Below, piece by piece: positions 29,271-36,984 of a stretch of DNA of 64,000 nucleotides; position 1 is the first letter of the stretch, and each line of letters starts with the position of its first letter. Under the pieces are notes generated by a model. The model searched no databases. It had not been told where the DNA came from and saw nothing but the letters and a program-made list of their open reading frames with translations. The DNA lies in IMG/VR virus record IMGVR_UViG_3300047357_000359, positions 1-64,000 of that record. One strand, written 5' to 3'. This DNA comes from a virus. Position numbers and translations under genes: made by a program.

Positions 29271-29278
29271 TATTTATA
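29271..29278 (-). promoter_or_regulatory. T4-type late promoter, leftward
   Basis: Minus strand TATAAATA, an exact match to the T4 late consensus, 28 nt before the IscU start. Confidence 0.75.
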
Positions 29279-29286
29279 ACTTATAT

Positions 29287-29386
29287 TGGCTCTGGGGGAA
29301 GGACTCGAACCTCCACGATAAATAATTTGCCGTCATTTACCACACGAGAAACAATCGTGCGTGTCTACCAATTTCACCACCCCAGA
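29287..29386 (-). tRNA. Unusual tRNA, anticodon GTT (Asn) with a long variable arm
   Basis: Minus strand: acceptor TCTGGGG/CCCCAGA (7 bp), G73, encoded CCA, T-arm GGAGG/CCTTC with loop TTCGAGT. The anticodon stem CACGA/TCGTG holds loop TTGTTTC, giving GTT (Asn); U37 is unusual. The variable region is about 28 nt with a 7-bp stem GGTAAAT/ATTTATC, as in Leu or Ser tRNAs, and the D-arm (TTGGTAGACAC) looks Leu-like. T1-A72 and G73 fit Asn, not Leu. It lies 6 nt after an AsnRS-like gene. The identity is therefore open. Confidence 0.75.
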
Positions 29387-29392
29387 TTATTC

Positions 29393-30223
29393 TTATACTT
29401 TGTTAATCTTTTCTAGTGCAGGAATCATACGTGTTATACCTATGCCTCCGCCTACTCTTTGAAAGAAGTCAAACTCTAAGAACTTTTCTAGTTCCGCTTC
29501 AACTCTTTCCTTACCGAATAGTTTGAATAGTAACTCTGAATAAGCACCGTCTGTAATACTATGGAATGTATCACGCATCATATCAACATCACATGAACGT
29601 TCTGCTGATCCAATAGTTTCCATACCACCTAGTATAACGTCCATCTTCTTTGCAGTATTTCCGTCATCGTTTCTAGCCATGTTCCAGAAAGGTGATGTTA
29701 GTTCAGGGAAGTTTGTAATAAGTGTTTGACCAAACTCTTTTTCCATTGCAAGTTCGTGTTCTGCTTCCATTTCTGTATCAGCACTTAGTCCAAAGTGTTG
29801 TTGCCATTCAGCATAAGTCTTTTCTGTAATGTTGCCAAAGCCTAAGTATTCACATAGTTCATACTCCATTGCTTTTAGATCATCTACATTACCTGGCATT
29901 TCAAATTCAAACATTGGAAATATTATATCATGTCTGCCTGGTATTGCGTTTGGTTCCTGTCTATAGGAAGTGGAGACACAAAAAAACCCCTTACTATCGG
30001 GGCTACTTAATAATTCATGTTCTAACCACATCTGGCCTGTTTGCGGCAATGGCCAAACCTGGCCTGCGTAATTGTATGTTGCTACATTGAATGGATCTTC
30101 ACATGCGGCAAGTATGCTTAGTCTGTTTTGGGTATGGACTTCTAAAAATCCTTTATCCAAAAAAAATGACCTTAAAAGGCCAACTGTCTTCGTAAATTTA
30201 TTTGGGGATATCAACTGCGTCAT
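29393..30223 (-). CDS. AsnRS-like class II synthetase core (AsnRS or asparagine synthetase type)
   Basis: 276 aa from the ATG at 30223, preceded by AAAGGAAAAAAAG. It holds only the class IIb catalytic core. Motif 1: LLRSFFLDKGFLEVHTQNRL. Then VWPLPQTGQMWLEHEL. Motif 2: SYRQEPNAIPGRHDIIFP. A middle part with ITNFPELTSPFWNM and GGMETIGSAERS. Motif 3: RVGGGIGITRMIPALE. There is no OB-fold anticodon domain. This resembles AsnRS/AspRS and the archaeal AsnRS-derived asparagine synthetase (about 290 aa). It is upstream of the odd GTT tRNA. Confidence 0.75.
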   Translation of the reverse strand: MTQLISPNKFTKTVGLLRSFFLDKGFLEVHTQNRLSILAACEDPFNVATYNYAGQVWPLPQTGQMWLEHELLSSPDSKGFFCVSTSYRQEPNAIPGRHDIIFPMFEFEMPGNVDDLKAMEYELCEYLGFGNITEKTYAEWQQHFGLSADTEMEAEHELAMEKEFGQTLITNFPELTSPFWNMARNDDGNTAKKMDVILGGMETIGSAERSCDVDMMRDTFHSITDGAYSELLFKLFGKERVEAELEKFLEFDFFQRVGGGIGITRMIPALEKINKV

Positions 30224-30277
30224 TTTCTTTTTTTCCTTTTCATTAGTCAAAAAAAATTTGCTCAACAAGTGCCGAGC

Positions 30278-30448
30278 TTAATTTTCCTTCTCATTATTTA
30301 TCCTCGCGCCTCCTGTTTTGCCGCAATGCGGACAATGGAAAGTGTAACGTTCAATACGTAACTTTTCTTCCATTGTCGCATAGGTGAACCAGTTAGAACA
30401 ACTAGTGCAAGTTAAATGCCATATGATCTCTTTAACAGCATTAAACAT
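30278..30448 (-). CDS. Zinc-ribbon protein, 56 aa
   Basis: Two Cys pairs, LTCTSCSNW and FHCPHCGKT, form a zinc ribbon. MFNAVKEIIWHLTCTSCSNW start. Similar small proteins are familiar from T4-like marine phages. Its stop is 1 nt from the region of the upstream AsnRS-like leader, and its coding end contains the leftward late promoter for that gene. Confidence 0.75.
   Translation of the reverse strand: MFNAVKEIIWHLTCTSCSNWFTYATMEEKLRIERYTFHCPHCGKTGGARINNEKEN
30295..30301 (-). promoter_or_regulatory. T4-type late promoter, leftward
   Basis: Minus strand GGATAAATAATG inside the end of the zinc-ribbon gene, about 72 nt before the AsnRS-like start. Confidence 0.6.
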
Positions 30449-30610
30449 CTAATCTTGTAATCCTATACAAGGAATAAGAATAGATTGCTTACAGTTATCT
30501 GGATAAGCAATAGCTGAACCAAGTATAGGCATACCTACCATACCAATAATGATAATCAAGAACGCCCATCCTAGTCCTTTTAGTGTGCAATAATTAGTTT
30601 GCTCACTCAT
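30449..30610 (-). CDS. Small membrane protein, 53 aa
   Basis: MSEQTNYCTLKGLGWAFLII start from 30610 (ATG overlapping the upstream stop), with a membrane segment to about residue 31 and a second weakly hydrophobic stretch containing two cysteines. It is adjacent to the zinc-ribbon gene. Function unknown. Confidence 0.65.
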   Translation of the reverse strand: MSEQTNYCTLKGLGWAFLIIIIGMVGMPILGSAIAYPDNCKQSILIPCIGLQD

Positions 30611-30896
30611 GTTCGCCACCTGCTCCGCGACCAAAGCCGCCAAAGTACTCTGGCTTACGTTTTGCAGTTTCAAATGTTGCAACAGTGACCGCTATGGCAC
30701 CAAGTAATAATGTGTGTAGTACCATACTGAACACACCCATGTACATGCTACCTACAATGATACCAAATACTGTACACCACATCCATGCAAGAACTTGCAT
30801 AATCATATGTCGTGTACTAAAGTCTGGAATAACACTTAACGGATTCTTTTCATGATCCATTACTACATTCCAACTGTCGTATACCCATTTCCTCAT
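30603..30896 (-). CDS. Membrane protein, 97 aa
   Basis: Start at 30896 (MRKWVYDSWNVVMDHEKNPL) after AAAGGAGACTCTT; the extra 21 codons upstream overlap a promoter. Two membrane segments (MQVLAWMWCTVFGIIVGSMY and VFSMVLHTLLLGAIAVTVAT), then a Gly-rich tail (FGGFGRGAGGEHE). Head of a three-gene run to 30278. Function unknown. Confidence 0.75.
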   Translation of the reverse strand: MRKWVYDSWNVVMDHEKNPLSVIPDFSTRHMIMQVLAWMWCTVFGIIVGSMYMGVFSMVLHTLLLGAIAVTVATFETAKRKPEYFGGFGRGAGGEHE

Positions 30897-30930
30897 AAGA
30901 GTCTCCTTTTGCTTGTCTATACGTACGACT

Positions 30931-30959
30931 AATGTAACATAGGAATTGACGGTTGTCAA
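30931..30959 (-). promoter_or_regulatory. Sigma-70 promoter
   Basis: Minus strand: TTGACA (30959-30954), 17-nt spacer, TACATT (30936-30931). Drives the run from 30896. Confidence 0.85.
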
Positions 30960-30967
30960 CCTAAAAG

Positions 30968-31043
30968 TGGTGCCGGCACACGGACTCGAACCGCGGACCT
31001 ACTGATTACAAATCAGTTGCTCTACCAACTGAGCTATGCCGGC
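30968..31043 (-). tRNA. tRNA-Thr, anticodon TGT, CCA encoded
   Basis: Minus strand: acceptor GCCGGCA/TGCCGGC, discriminator A, encoded CCA, D-arm GCTCAGTTGGTAGAGC, anticodon stem ACTGA/TCAGT with loop TTTGTAA, T-loop TTCGAGT. A fully regular tRNA. Confidence 0.95.
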
Positions 31044-31045
31044 CT

Positions 31046-31119
31046 TGGAGCGGGTGAGGAGAATCGAACTCCTATCATTAGCTTGGAAGGCTAAGGTCTT
31101 ACCATTACACAACACCCGC
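31046..31119 (-). tRNA. tRNA-Gly, anticodon TCC, CCA encoded
   Basis: Minus strand: acceptor GCGGGTG/CACCCGC, discriminator T, encoded CCA, anticodon stem TTAGC/GCTAA with loop CTTCCAA, T-loop TTCGATT. It lies next to tRNA-Thr in the same orientation. Confidence 0.95.
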
Positions 31120-31226
31120 TCATGTGTTTAATATACATACTATATAGCATGTGTTCGGCTTAGTCAATCTCTTTATGAACAAGTTTGTTTATTTCTTTAC
31201 TAAATACAACATAGGAACTGGATAAT

Positions 31227-31502
31227 ATGAGAAAACGTACAAGATCAATACTAGAAGAACTTAGTAGCTTTAGACAAACTACAGACAATGAAGCACTCGT
31301 ACAAACTACGGGTAATAACCTTATTGAAAGTTCTATTAACTTACTTAATCGCATTGCAGAACAATACGATGCTGAAACTGCTTCGGACTTAGAAAGACGA
31401 TTCATTAACAGTATACGTAGTGGCGACCCTCGCAAGTTCAAACGTGGTGTAGATAAAATTGTTGAATCACGCAACAAAAAGGATACAAACAATGATTCTT
31501 AA
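31227..31502 (+). CDS. Small helical protein, 91 aa
   Basis: MRKRTRSILEELSSFRQTTD start; helical throughout and polar. The N-terminus holds the (L/I)xE site ILE (residues 8-10), a candidate prohead-protease site (see findings). It overlaps the next gene by 11 bases and opens a long late operon. Function unknown. Confidence 0.7.
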   Translation: MRKRTRSILEELSSFRQTTDNEALVQTTGNNLIESSINLLNRIAEQYDAETASDLERRFINSIRSGDPRKFKRGVDKIVESRNKKDTNNDS

Positions 31503-32196
31503 TGAAGGCGGAAACATATTCAAAGATCCAGAGACTAAAGAACCTGTAACACAGCGTATCAATCAAGCTGACGTTGATCCTACACTTGCATGGTTAGAAA
31601 AGATTACAGGACTACCACATAAAGATTTTAAATTAGGTAGCACAGGAATTAGAAGTACAAGTGGCGATATGGATATTGCTGTTAACCAAGATGAAGTTAC
31701 CAAAGATGAAATGGTTGCTAAACTTGCGGCATGGGTACAAAAGAATCACCCAGGAGACGATCTTAAAAAATGGATTAGAAAAAGTGGCATCAACGTACAC
31801 TTCCTAACTCCAATCAATGGCAACCCTGAAGAAGGCTATGTACAAACAGATTTAATGTTTGGTGAGCCTGAGTTCATGAAGTTCGCACTCAAAGGCAGTG
31901 GCGACAACACACCATACAAAGGACAACATAGAATGATCCTTATTAGCAGTATTGCTAAAGCACAAGGATACAAGTTTAGTAGTGGAGCAGGATTAGTAGA
32001 TAGAATTACAAATCAAACTATATCTAAAAACCCAGATGAGATTGCAAAAACATTAATGGGCGATACTGCTACAGCAAAAGATATGGATAGTGTTGAAACA
32101 ATCATTGCAAAAATTAAAACAGACCCTAACTACGAAAACTTAGTTAAAGACGCTAGAGACAACTTCGAAAAGAACGGACTAGAGTTACCCAAATGA
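31492..32196 (+). CDS. Nucleotidyltransferase-like protein, 234 aa
   Basis: Start at the ATG at 31492 (MILNEGGNIFKDPETKEP) after AAAAAGGATACAAACA. The motif LGSTGIRSTSGDMDIAV has the GS...DxD pattern of the polymerase-beta nucleotidyltransferase superfamily, and VQTDLMFG supplies a third acidic residue. Helical C-terminal half. Its substrate is unknown. The N-terminal LNE is a possible protease site. The next gene (a ligase-like protein) overlaps its stop by 4 bases. Confidence 0.7.
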   Translation: MILNEGGNIFKDPETKEPVTQRINQADVDPTLAWLEKITGLPHKDFKLGSTGIRSTSGDMDIAVNQDEVTKDEMVAKLAAWVQKNHPGDDLKKWIRKSGINVHFLTPINGNPEEGYVQTDLMFGEPEFMKFALKGSGDNTPYKGQHRMILISSIAKAQGYKFSSGAGLVDRITNQTISKNPDEIAKTLMGDTATAKDMDSVETIIAKIKTDPNYENLVKDARDNFEKNGLELPK

Positions 32197-33335
32197 GATT
32201 TAACGAAATAATAAACGAAGCAGAAGCTCGAATACAACATGCTGAAGACTTAATCTTCTTCCATGGTAGTGCAGGTGCCAAACGTGCATTGGATTCAATT
32301 GCCAGCATGGGTACAGGAGGACATACTAATGCAACAATTAAATGGGATGGATCTCCCGCAGTCATTTTTGGCCGCGATGAAAATGGAGAGTTCATACTTA
32401 CAGACAAGTCAGGCTTTGGTGCAAAAGGATACGACGGCAAATCAAAAAGTGCTGATGACCTTGAGCAAATGTTCCTCAACCGTAGTGGTGGAAAGAACAG
32501 AGATAAACCAGGCTATGTAGCATTCGCAGGTAGAATGAAAGCTCTGTTTCCTATTGCAGAAAAAGCTGTTCCAATTGAACACAGAGGATTCTTTAAAGGC
32601 GACATGCTTTACTTTGATACACCAACTAACAACAAAGGCGTATTACAGTTTACTCCTAACACAGTAACTTACACAGTACAAGCAGACAGCGATGTAGGTA
32701 AGAAGATACTAGCAAGTCAAGCTGGTGTAGTTATTCACAGAGTAGTAGATGCGGCAGGTGCTGAAAGTCCTTTAAAAGATTACGACATGTTCCAAGGATC
32801 AAAACTATTAGTGTTACCTCCAGTAGTTGCACAAACGGCTCCAGAGGTTGACCTAACTAAACTAAAAAGTTTACAAGGTGTTGTTGCTAAGAATGGTCCT
32901 GCTATTGATAGTCTGTTAGACACAGCTACATTACAGCAAATGCAAGTTAGTGACTTTGCACAAATACTTTATGCTTATACAAATAGTAAAGTAGACTCAG
33001 GATTAGCCAACTTAGGTAAAGACTTTGTACAATGGTTAACAACTAGCAAAGTATCTAAGAAGAAACAAGCAAAAATTATTGAGTATATTAAAACGCACAT
33101 GAAGGCGTTTCAGGCAATGTGGCAAACTGTTTCAGGGATAATGGAAGTCAAGGACGACATTATTACACAAATGGAAAGCAAACAAACAGACATTAAGGCA
33201 TCTATCGCAGGGAAGCCAGGTGGCGAGGGCTATGTATTAGCCAACCCAGGCGGCGATATTAAATTAGTAAACCGCTCTGAATTTAGTAAAGCTAACAGAG
33301 CAATTAAACGGGAGAGTAAACATGAAAGCATCTGA
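32193..33335 (+). CDS. Ligase-like covalent nucleotidyltransferase (DUF6267 type), 380 aa
   Basis: Ligase-type motifs in order: TIKWDGSPAVIFGRD (motif I KxDG with the active Lys near residue 50), HRGFFKGDMLYF, GGEGYVLANPGG (motif IV, ExxV-like) and IKLVNRSEFSKANR (motif V). The N-terminus MRFNEIINEAEARIQHAEDL looks like a capsid-targeting peptide with INE at 7-9. Such proteins join or cap nucleic acids. DUF6267 assignment is from memory. If packaged, it would reach the host with the DNA. Confidence 0.7.
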   Translation: MRFNEIINEAEARIQHAEDLIFFHGSAGAKRALDSIASMGTGGHTNATIKWDGSPAVIFGRDENGEFILTDKSGFGAKGYDGKSKSADDLEQMFLNRSGGKNRDKPGYVAFAGRMKALFPIAEKAVPIEHRGFFKGDMLYFDTPTNNKGVLQFTPNTVTYTVQADSDVGKKILASQAGVVIHRVVDAAGAESPLKDYDMFQGSKLLVLPPVVAQTAPEVDLTKLKSLQGVVAKNGPAIDSLLDTATLQQMQVSDFAQILYAYTNSKVDSGLANLGKDFVQWLTTSKVSKKKQAKIIEYIKTHMKAFQAMWQTVSGIMEVKDDIITQMESKQTDIKASIAGKPGGEGYVLANPGGDIKLVNRSEFSKANRAIKRESKHESI

Positions 33336-33729
33336 TTTTGATAGCGACTTCGCCGACATGAAAAAAGGGTTTGACCCAGCGGACGATGATAATGCAGATA
33401 TGGATAAAGAATTTAAGCAAATGCCAATGATTACACAGATTGGTAAGATTTTAGATTCAAGAGGTAACCCTAATCCAGTTACACATTTAACAAGTGAAAC
33501 TGGCAAGAAATACAAAGCTAGTGTTACACATGCACAAACACTTAAAATGATGTTAACAACTGATGCAGTTAAGCCTGCAATCAAACGTGAGTTTACATTA
33601 GACATTGCACAAGACGAACTGTTAGGTAAAATGTTAAGTGCTAAGAGTCAAGAAGAAATGGTCAACATCTTTAAAGACAAGTATATGAAAGATGGTGGCA
33701 ACACAGAACGCAGAAGTAATTACGCATAA
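33322..33729 (+). CDS. Conserved-type virion-region protein, 135 aa
   Basis: MKASDFDSDFADMKKGFDPA start, acidic N-terminal part, a middle with VTHLTSETGKKYKASVTHAQ and a helical C-terminus. It overlaps both neighbours. Known to me as a type seen in T4-like marine phages. Function unknown. Confidence 0.75.
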   Translation: MKASDFDSDFADMKKGFDPADDDNADMDKEFKQMPMITQIGKILDSRGNPNPVTHLTSETGKKYKASVTHAQTLKMMLTTDAVKPAIKREFTLDIAQDELLGKMLSAKSQEEMVNIFKDKYMKDGGNTERRSNYA

Positions 33730-34601
33730 TGGAACTTAACTTTTTAACAGAACTACACGAAGCGAGGATGACTCGCAACACGTCTGATAACTCTAAATTA
33801 AGTTATACAGATTGTTGTGAGCGTCTTTACTTGATGACATTAGTGTTAGAACTGTTAAGAAAGTTTTCAGAGTTCAATGGTACCGTAGCAGGATACGCAA
33901 CAAAGACTACACAGAATCAAAACTATAGACAGTTTAGGATGCATGGCACTGATCTCTATAACTTAATATATTTTGTTAGTGGAGACGATGATGCAATGAT
34001 GAAACTCAAAGACTTTGAAAGTGCAAAGAAAGTTAGAGCTAGTACATTTTTACCTGTAATGGGATTAAACAGATGGCTAATAACTTTAAAAGGTACAAGC
34101 AAAACATCAGGCAGTGAAATGCTTATGTCAATTGAACGTGCTTGTAAAATTACTAATACTGATTACAAAACAATTAGACGAGCAGTAACTAATTGGGATA
34201 GGCTTAGTGGCGCAGATAAAAAGAAATGGGTAACTAAACTATTACTTGCTTCAAGAGCTAAACTTCGTAACAGTGATATTATTATGTACCTTGAAGAACT
34301 AGCAAGAAAAGCTAACCTTGAAGATACTAAAGTAAAAGACAACGAACCTACAGTAAGTAAGCCAGACATGGTTCCAACTACTGCACAAGACCTAGCACTA
34401 TACAGATACATTGTTGGTGCAAAGAACGTAATGGGAACTAAAAAGTTTTTAGATGCGGCAAAGAAAGGTCAAAGTATGTCACCTGCATTCGTTAAAGCAT
34501 ATCTACCAGCAGTAGAATTAATAGACGATATCGTAAAAGCAGGCCCAGGATACATACAAATGCTACGAGCATTGCAAAAAAGAGCTAAAAACAGCCGATA
34601 A
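33729..34601 (+). CDS. Hypothetical protein with capsid-targeting-like N-terminus, 290 aa
   Basis: MELNFLTELHEARMTRNTSD start: LTE (6-8) and LHE (9-11) followed by AR resemble T4 internal-protein N-termini. The remainder is basic and mostly helical (TKLLLASRAKLRNSDIIMYL). No enzymatic motif. It ends the operon before the late promoter at 34624. Confidence 0.7.
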   Translation: MELNFLTELHEARMTRNTSDNSKLSYTDCCERLYLMTLVLELLRKFSEFNGTVAGYATKTTQNQNYRQFRMHGTDLYNLIYFVSGDDDAMMKLKDFESAKKVRASTFLPVMGLNRWLITLKGTSKTSGSEMLMSIERACKITNTDYKTIRRAVTNWDRLSGADKKKWVTKLLLASRAKLRNSDIIMYLEELARKANLEDTKVKDNEPTVSKPDMVPTTAQDLALYRYIVGAKNVMGTKKFLDAAKKGQSMSPAFVKAYLPAVELIDDIVKAGPGYIQMLRALQKRAKNSR

Positions 34602-34623
34602 TCCACCCATTTTCCTAAAACGG

Positions 34624-34630
34624 ATAAATA
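34624..34630 (+). promoter_or_regulatory. T4-type late promoter
   Basis: GGATAAATAAAAG, followed by an 80-nt leader to the gene at 34711. Confidence 0.7.
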
Positions 34631-34710
34631 AAAGTAACCACAATACACGAGAAAAAGTGTGTGGCCATTAGAGCCGAGGGAAACCTCATTTATAACATAG
34701 GAGAAATAAA

Positions 34711-35049
34711 ATGGCTGGAGTAGCAAGAACAACTGGACTAGGACATGCACACGCAACGTTATATAGTACAGCAAATTTAGGATTTTACGTAGTTGACGCA
34801 GGAGCTTCATTAGCGGCTGAAGGCGGAATTGGTAAAGCATTAGAACTAATTGCACAAGCAATTAACCCAATCGCAATGAACAGTGAAGGTACTGCTGGAT
34901 TGTTAAACATTGTAGTTGACGACACACAGTGGGACGCGGCTTCTTTACAAGCGGCAATCAGACACTTAGGTGCGGCGGCTGGATCAGGCGACTATGACGC
35001 GACTGGTGCAACTGTAACTGCAGGTGGACAATTCATCGTAAGTGCATAA
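34711..35049 (+). CDS. Small Ala/Gly-rich probable virion protein, 112 aa
   Basis: MAGVARTTGLGHAHATLYST start; compact, Ala/Gly-rich and beta-prone (NLGFYVVDAGASLAAEGG), ending QFIVSA. It has its own late promoter, a strong ATAGGAGAAATAAA site and its own terminator, which is the pattern of a highly expressed structural gene. It could be a decoration or minor capsid protein; I recognise no family. Confidence 0.7.
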   Translation: MAGVARTTGLGHAHATLYSTANLGFYVVDAGASLAAEGGIGKALELIAQAINPIAMNSEGTAGLLNIVVDDTQWDAASLQAAIRHLGAAAGSGDYDATGATVTAGGQFIVSA

Positions 35050-35075
35050 TAGTACTAACGTAAATTAAAACTTAG

Positions 35076-35107
35076 AAAGGGCTCAGTTTTTACTGGGCCC
35101 TTTTTTT
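35076..35107 (+). terminator. Rho-independent terminator
   Basis: AAGGGCTCAG-tttt-CTGGGCCCTT stem (about 10 bp with a mismatch) followed by seven T. Confidence 0.88.
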
Positions 35108-35113
35108 ATGGCC

Positions 35114-35120
35114 ATAAATA
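35114..35120 (+). promoter_or_regulatory. T4-type late promoter next to a start codon
   Basis: CCATAAATAGATG: the core ends 5 nt before the ATG at 35126. There is room for almost no leader. Confidence 0.65.
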
Positions 35121-35125
35121 GATGC

Positions 35126-35530
35126 ATGGACACATTCATCATTGAAACACTCGTAGACATAACCAATACTGGATTGAACAAGTTCAAAACTGAAGATCGT
35201 CATTTGATTAATCAACAGTCTAACTGGAATACAGCACAGCAAGTTATGAGTATGAGAGCAAACATATACTTTGATACAAAGCCCACAGTTGAAAAAAGAG
35301 ATATTAAAGACTTTGGTACAGCGTTTAAGGGCAAACATAATGTATGGTCGTTTCGTTTTGATGTTGAACAAGAAGGTGCCCTAAGTGTTGATGCACTAAA
35401 AGATGACTTTGATTTAATACCAGTTATACCTGGTTTAGATAGCACAATTACTATAAATAATAGTGCGTTCAGAACAAAAGATTCAGAGCGTATTAATATT
35501 ATTTTTAAAGTAGTAGATAAAGACGTATAA
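35126..35530 (+). CDS. Conserved-type phage protein, 134 aa
   Basis: Start at 35126 (MDTFIIETLVDITNTGLNKF); the upstream ATG at 35108 lies in the promoter. Alpha/beta protein with DAKDDF-like acid region and a C-terminal beta part (STITINNSAFRTKDSERINI). A family with this beginning occurs in T4-like cyanophages, from memory. No ribosome site, so possibly leaderless. Confidence 0.7.
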   Translation: MDTFIIETLVDITNTGLNKFKTEDRHLINQQSNWNTAQQVMSMRANIYFDTKPTVEKRDIKDFGTAFKGKHNVWSFRFDVEQEGALSVDALKDDFDLIPVIPGLDSTITINNSAFRTKDSERINIIFKVVDKDV

Positions 35531-35647
35531 ACTGCTAATAAATACTATAGTAAAAAGGCACATATAACATCTCGCATATAAACACATTAGGCTAACAGAA
35601 AAGTTTACTAATCACCATTTGAGCAATGGGTTTAAAGGATAAAATAT

Positions 35648-35881
35648 ATGGCAACGCCGTTAGAAAAAAAGAACTTAGAAGCACACGTTGATTTGTGCGA
35701 ACAACGATATATACGTTTAGAGTCACGTTTAGCCAGCGTTGAGGACAAGCTAGAGCATGTCCATAATGATATTACACATGGCAACAAAGCTATGTTTAAA
35801 GTTTTAATTGGTGCAACAGGAACCATTGTTGCAGGACTACTTAGTACTATTGTAGTCATACTAATGAACTTTACCAACTAA
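35648..35881 (+). CDS. Coiled-coil plus membrane protein, 77 aa
   Basis: A coiled coil (residues 5-45, LEKKNLEAHVDLCEQRYIRL) precedes a C-terminal transmembrane segment (VLIGATGTIVAGLLSTIVVI). A late core at 35538-35544 lies upstream. The layout resembles small phage holin-like or tail-length proteins, but there is no proof. Function unknown. Confidence 0.7.
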   Translation: MATPLEKKNLEAHVDLCEQRYIRLESRLASVEDKLEHVHNDITHGNKAMFKVLIGATGTIVAGLLSTIVVILMNFTN

Positions 35882-35903
35882 TTACACTTCCCTACTTACA
35901 TAG

Positions 35904-35910
35904 ATAAATA
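35904..35910 (+). promoter_or_regulatory. T4-type late promoter next to a start codon
   Basis: AGATAAATACACG; the core ends 5 nt before the ATG at 35916. Confidence 0.65.
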
Positions 35911-35915
35911 CACGT

Positions 35916-36200
35916 ATGCTGATACGTGAAGTCACATCAATAGACGAAAAACAAATTTGGGCACGTTCTGGAAAGAAAGTAGTCCGCAAGTACCGTTGTA
36001 CCCAAGGTCCTCGTAAAGGACGTATAGTGAAGAAGATGTCGCAATGTTTTGCGGCACCTAATATTAAAGCAAGAATTAACATGAAACGCTTACGAGCTAA
36101 GATAGGCGGCAAGATGATGCGTAAGGCTCGCAGAACTAAACGTGTTAATCCTGTTTCACGCAGAGTACAAGCGTTAAATAAAGCTGGACGCAGAAGATGA
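35916..36200 (+). CDS. Very basic protein, paralogue A, 94 aa
   Basis: MLIREVTSIDEKQIWARSGK start with IRE at 3-5. The body is highly basic: VVRKYRCTQGPRKGRIVKKM and runs of Arg/Lys to the end. It shares the RKYRCT-G-RKGRIV-K-C core with the next gene, so they are tandem duplicates. Probably binds phage DNA inside the capsid; inference. Confidence 0.75.
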   Translation: MLIREVTSIDEKQIWARSGKKVVRKYRCTQGPRKGRIVKKMSQCFAAPNIKARINMKRLRAKIGGKMMRKARRTKRVNPVSRRVQALNKAGRRR

Positions 36201-36526
36201 AGATAGCAGAGATTAAAGAAGGCGTTATCGGCATATGGGGCAAGACAAAAGGCAAGTTAGTACGTAAATACAGATGTACAAGCGGAACACGTAAAGGGCG
36301 TATTGTTGCTAAGCCGGCAACATGTAACGCAACTAAAAGAGTTGGAAGTGCGTTAAATATTAAACGTGCTAAGGCTAAAAGAGGTAGTACAATGCAAGTC
36401 AGATCCTCTCGTACTAAACGTGCAAGTGGATTAAGTAAGAGAGTTGCTGGGGCAAATAAGCCACAGTCACAAGCAAGGTATAAAAAGCCTACAAGAAAAA
36501 AGAGTTTTAAAAAGAGATCTAAATAA
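36197..36526 (+). CDS. Very basic protein, paralogue B, 109 aa
   Basis: MKIAEIKEGVIGIWGKTKGK start with IAE (3-5) and IKE (6-8). Core LVRKYRCTSGTRKGRIVAKP matches paralogue A; C-terminus is Lys/Arg-rich (ARYKKPTRKKSFKKRSK). A cytosine-rich pair of cysteines in the core could bind a metal. Overlaps both neighbours by 1-4 bases. Confidence 0.75.
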   Translation: MKIAEIKEGVIGIWGKTKGKLVRKYRCTSGTRKGRIVAKPATCNATKRVGSALNIKRAKAKRGSTMQVRSSRTKRASGLSKRVAGANKPQSQARYKKPTRKKSFKKRSK

Positions 36527-36984
36527 TGAGAGCAGACGAGTTTACAAAACCAAAACAAGAACAACAGGTTGTTGAAGTAGTTCCGGCTATTGCGGCGGCA
36601 GTTGGTAGAGTCGGTGCTCAAATGGGTACAGCGGCCGCGAAGGCCGGTATGAAAGTTGCTACTGCTGGAATGAAAGCAGGTGCTAAAGCTGGAGCCAATC
36701 TAGCTAAAGGTGCAGGTAAAGCGGCAATGAAATCAATTGGCAAGGCACAGGCTAACATAACAAAGAGCATACTTAAAAAAGGTGCCAAGTTAGCAATGCC
36801 AACAGCAGGGCCAGGTGGCAAAGAACAAGAATTTGATATAGATGACGTCCAAGGCGATCAAGTCATCTTAAAGAATCCAAAACCAAAAGCAGGTGAACCA
36901 CAGTCGTTTGTCTATAACAAAAAAGACTTAGACGATGTAGTAAAACAAAAAGCTGATGCAATAGCACAAATGGGTAAAAGTTAA
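36526..36984 (+). CDS. Ala/Lys/Gly-rich protein, 152 aa
   Basis: MRADEFTKPKQEQQVVEVVP start, then Ala/Gly/Lys-rich helices (AAKAGMKVATAGMKAGAKAG) of histone H1-like look, and an acidic C-terminal domain (EFDIDDVQGDQVILKNPKPK). Fits DNA binding or scaffolding within the head, though not shown. In operon with the basic paralogues. Confidence 0.72.
   Translation: MRADEFTKPKQEQQVVEVVPAIAAAVGRVGAQMGTAAAKAGMKVATAGMKAGAKAGANLAKGAGKAAMKSIGKAQANITKSILKKGAKLAMPTAGPGGKEQEFDIDDVQGDQVILKNPKPKAGEPQSFVYNKKDLDDVVKQKADAIAQMGKS

Noticed and set aside
32153-32479. 108-codon leftward frame across a gene junction
   Set aside because: Antisense to the ligase-like gene; no ribosome site, and composition is that of a shadow.
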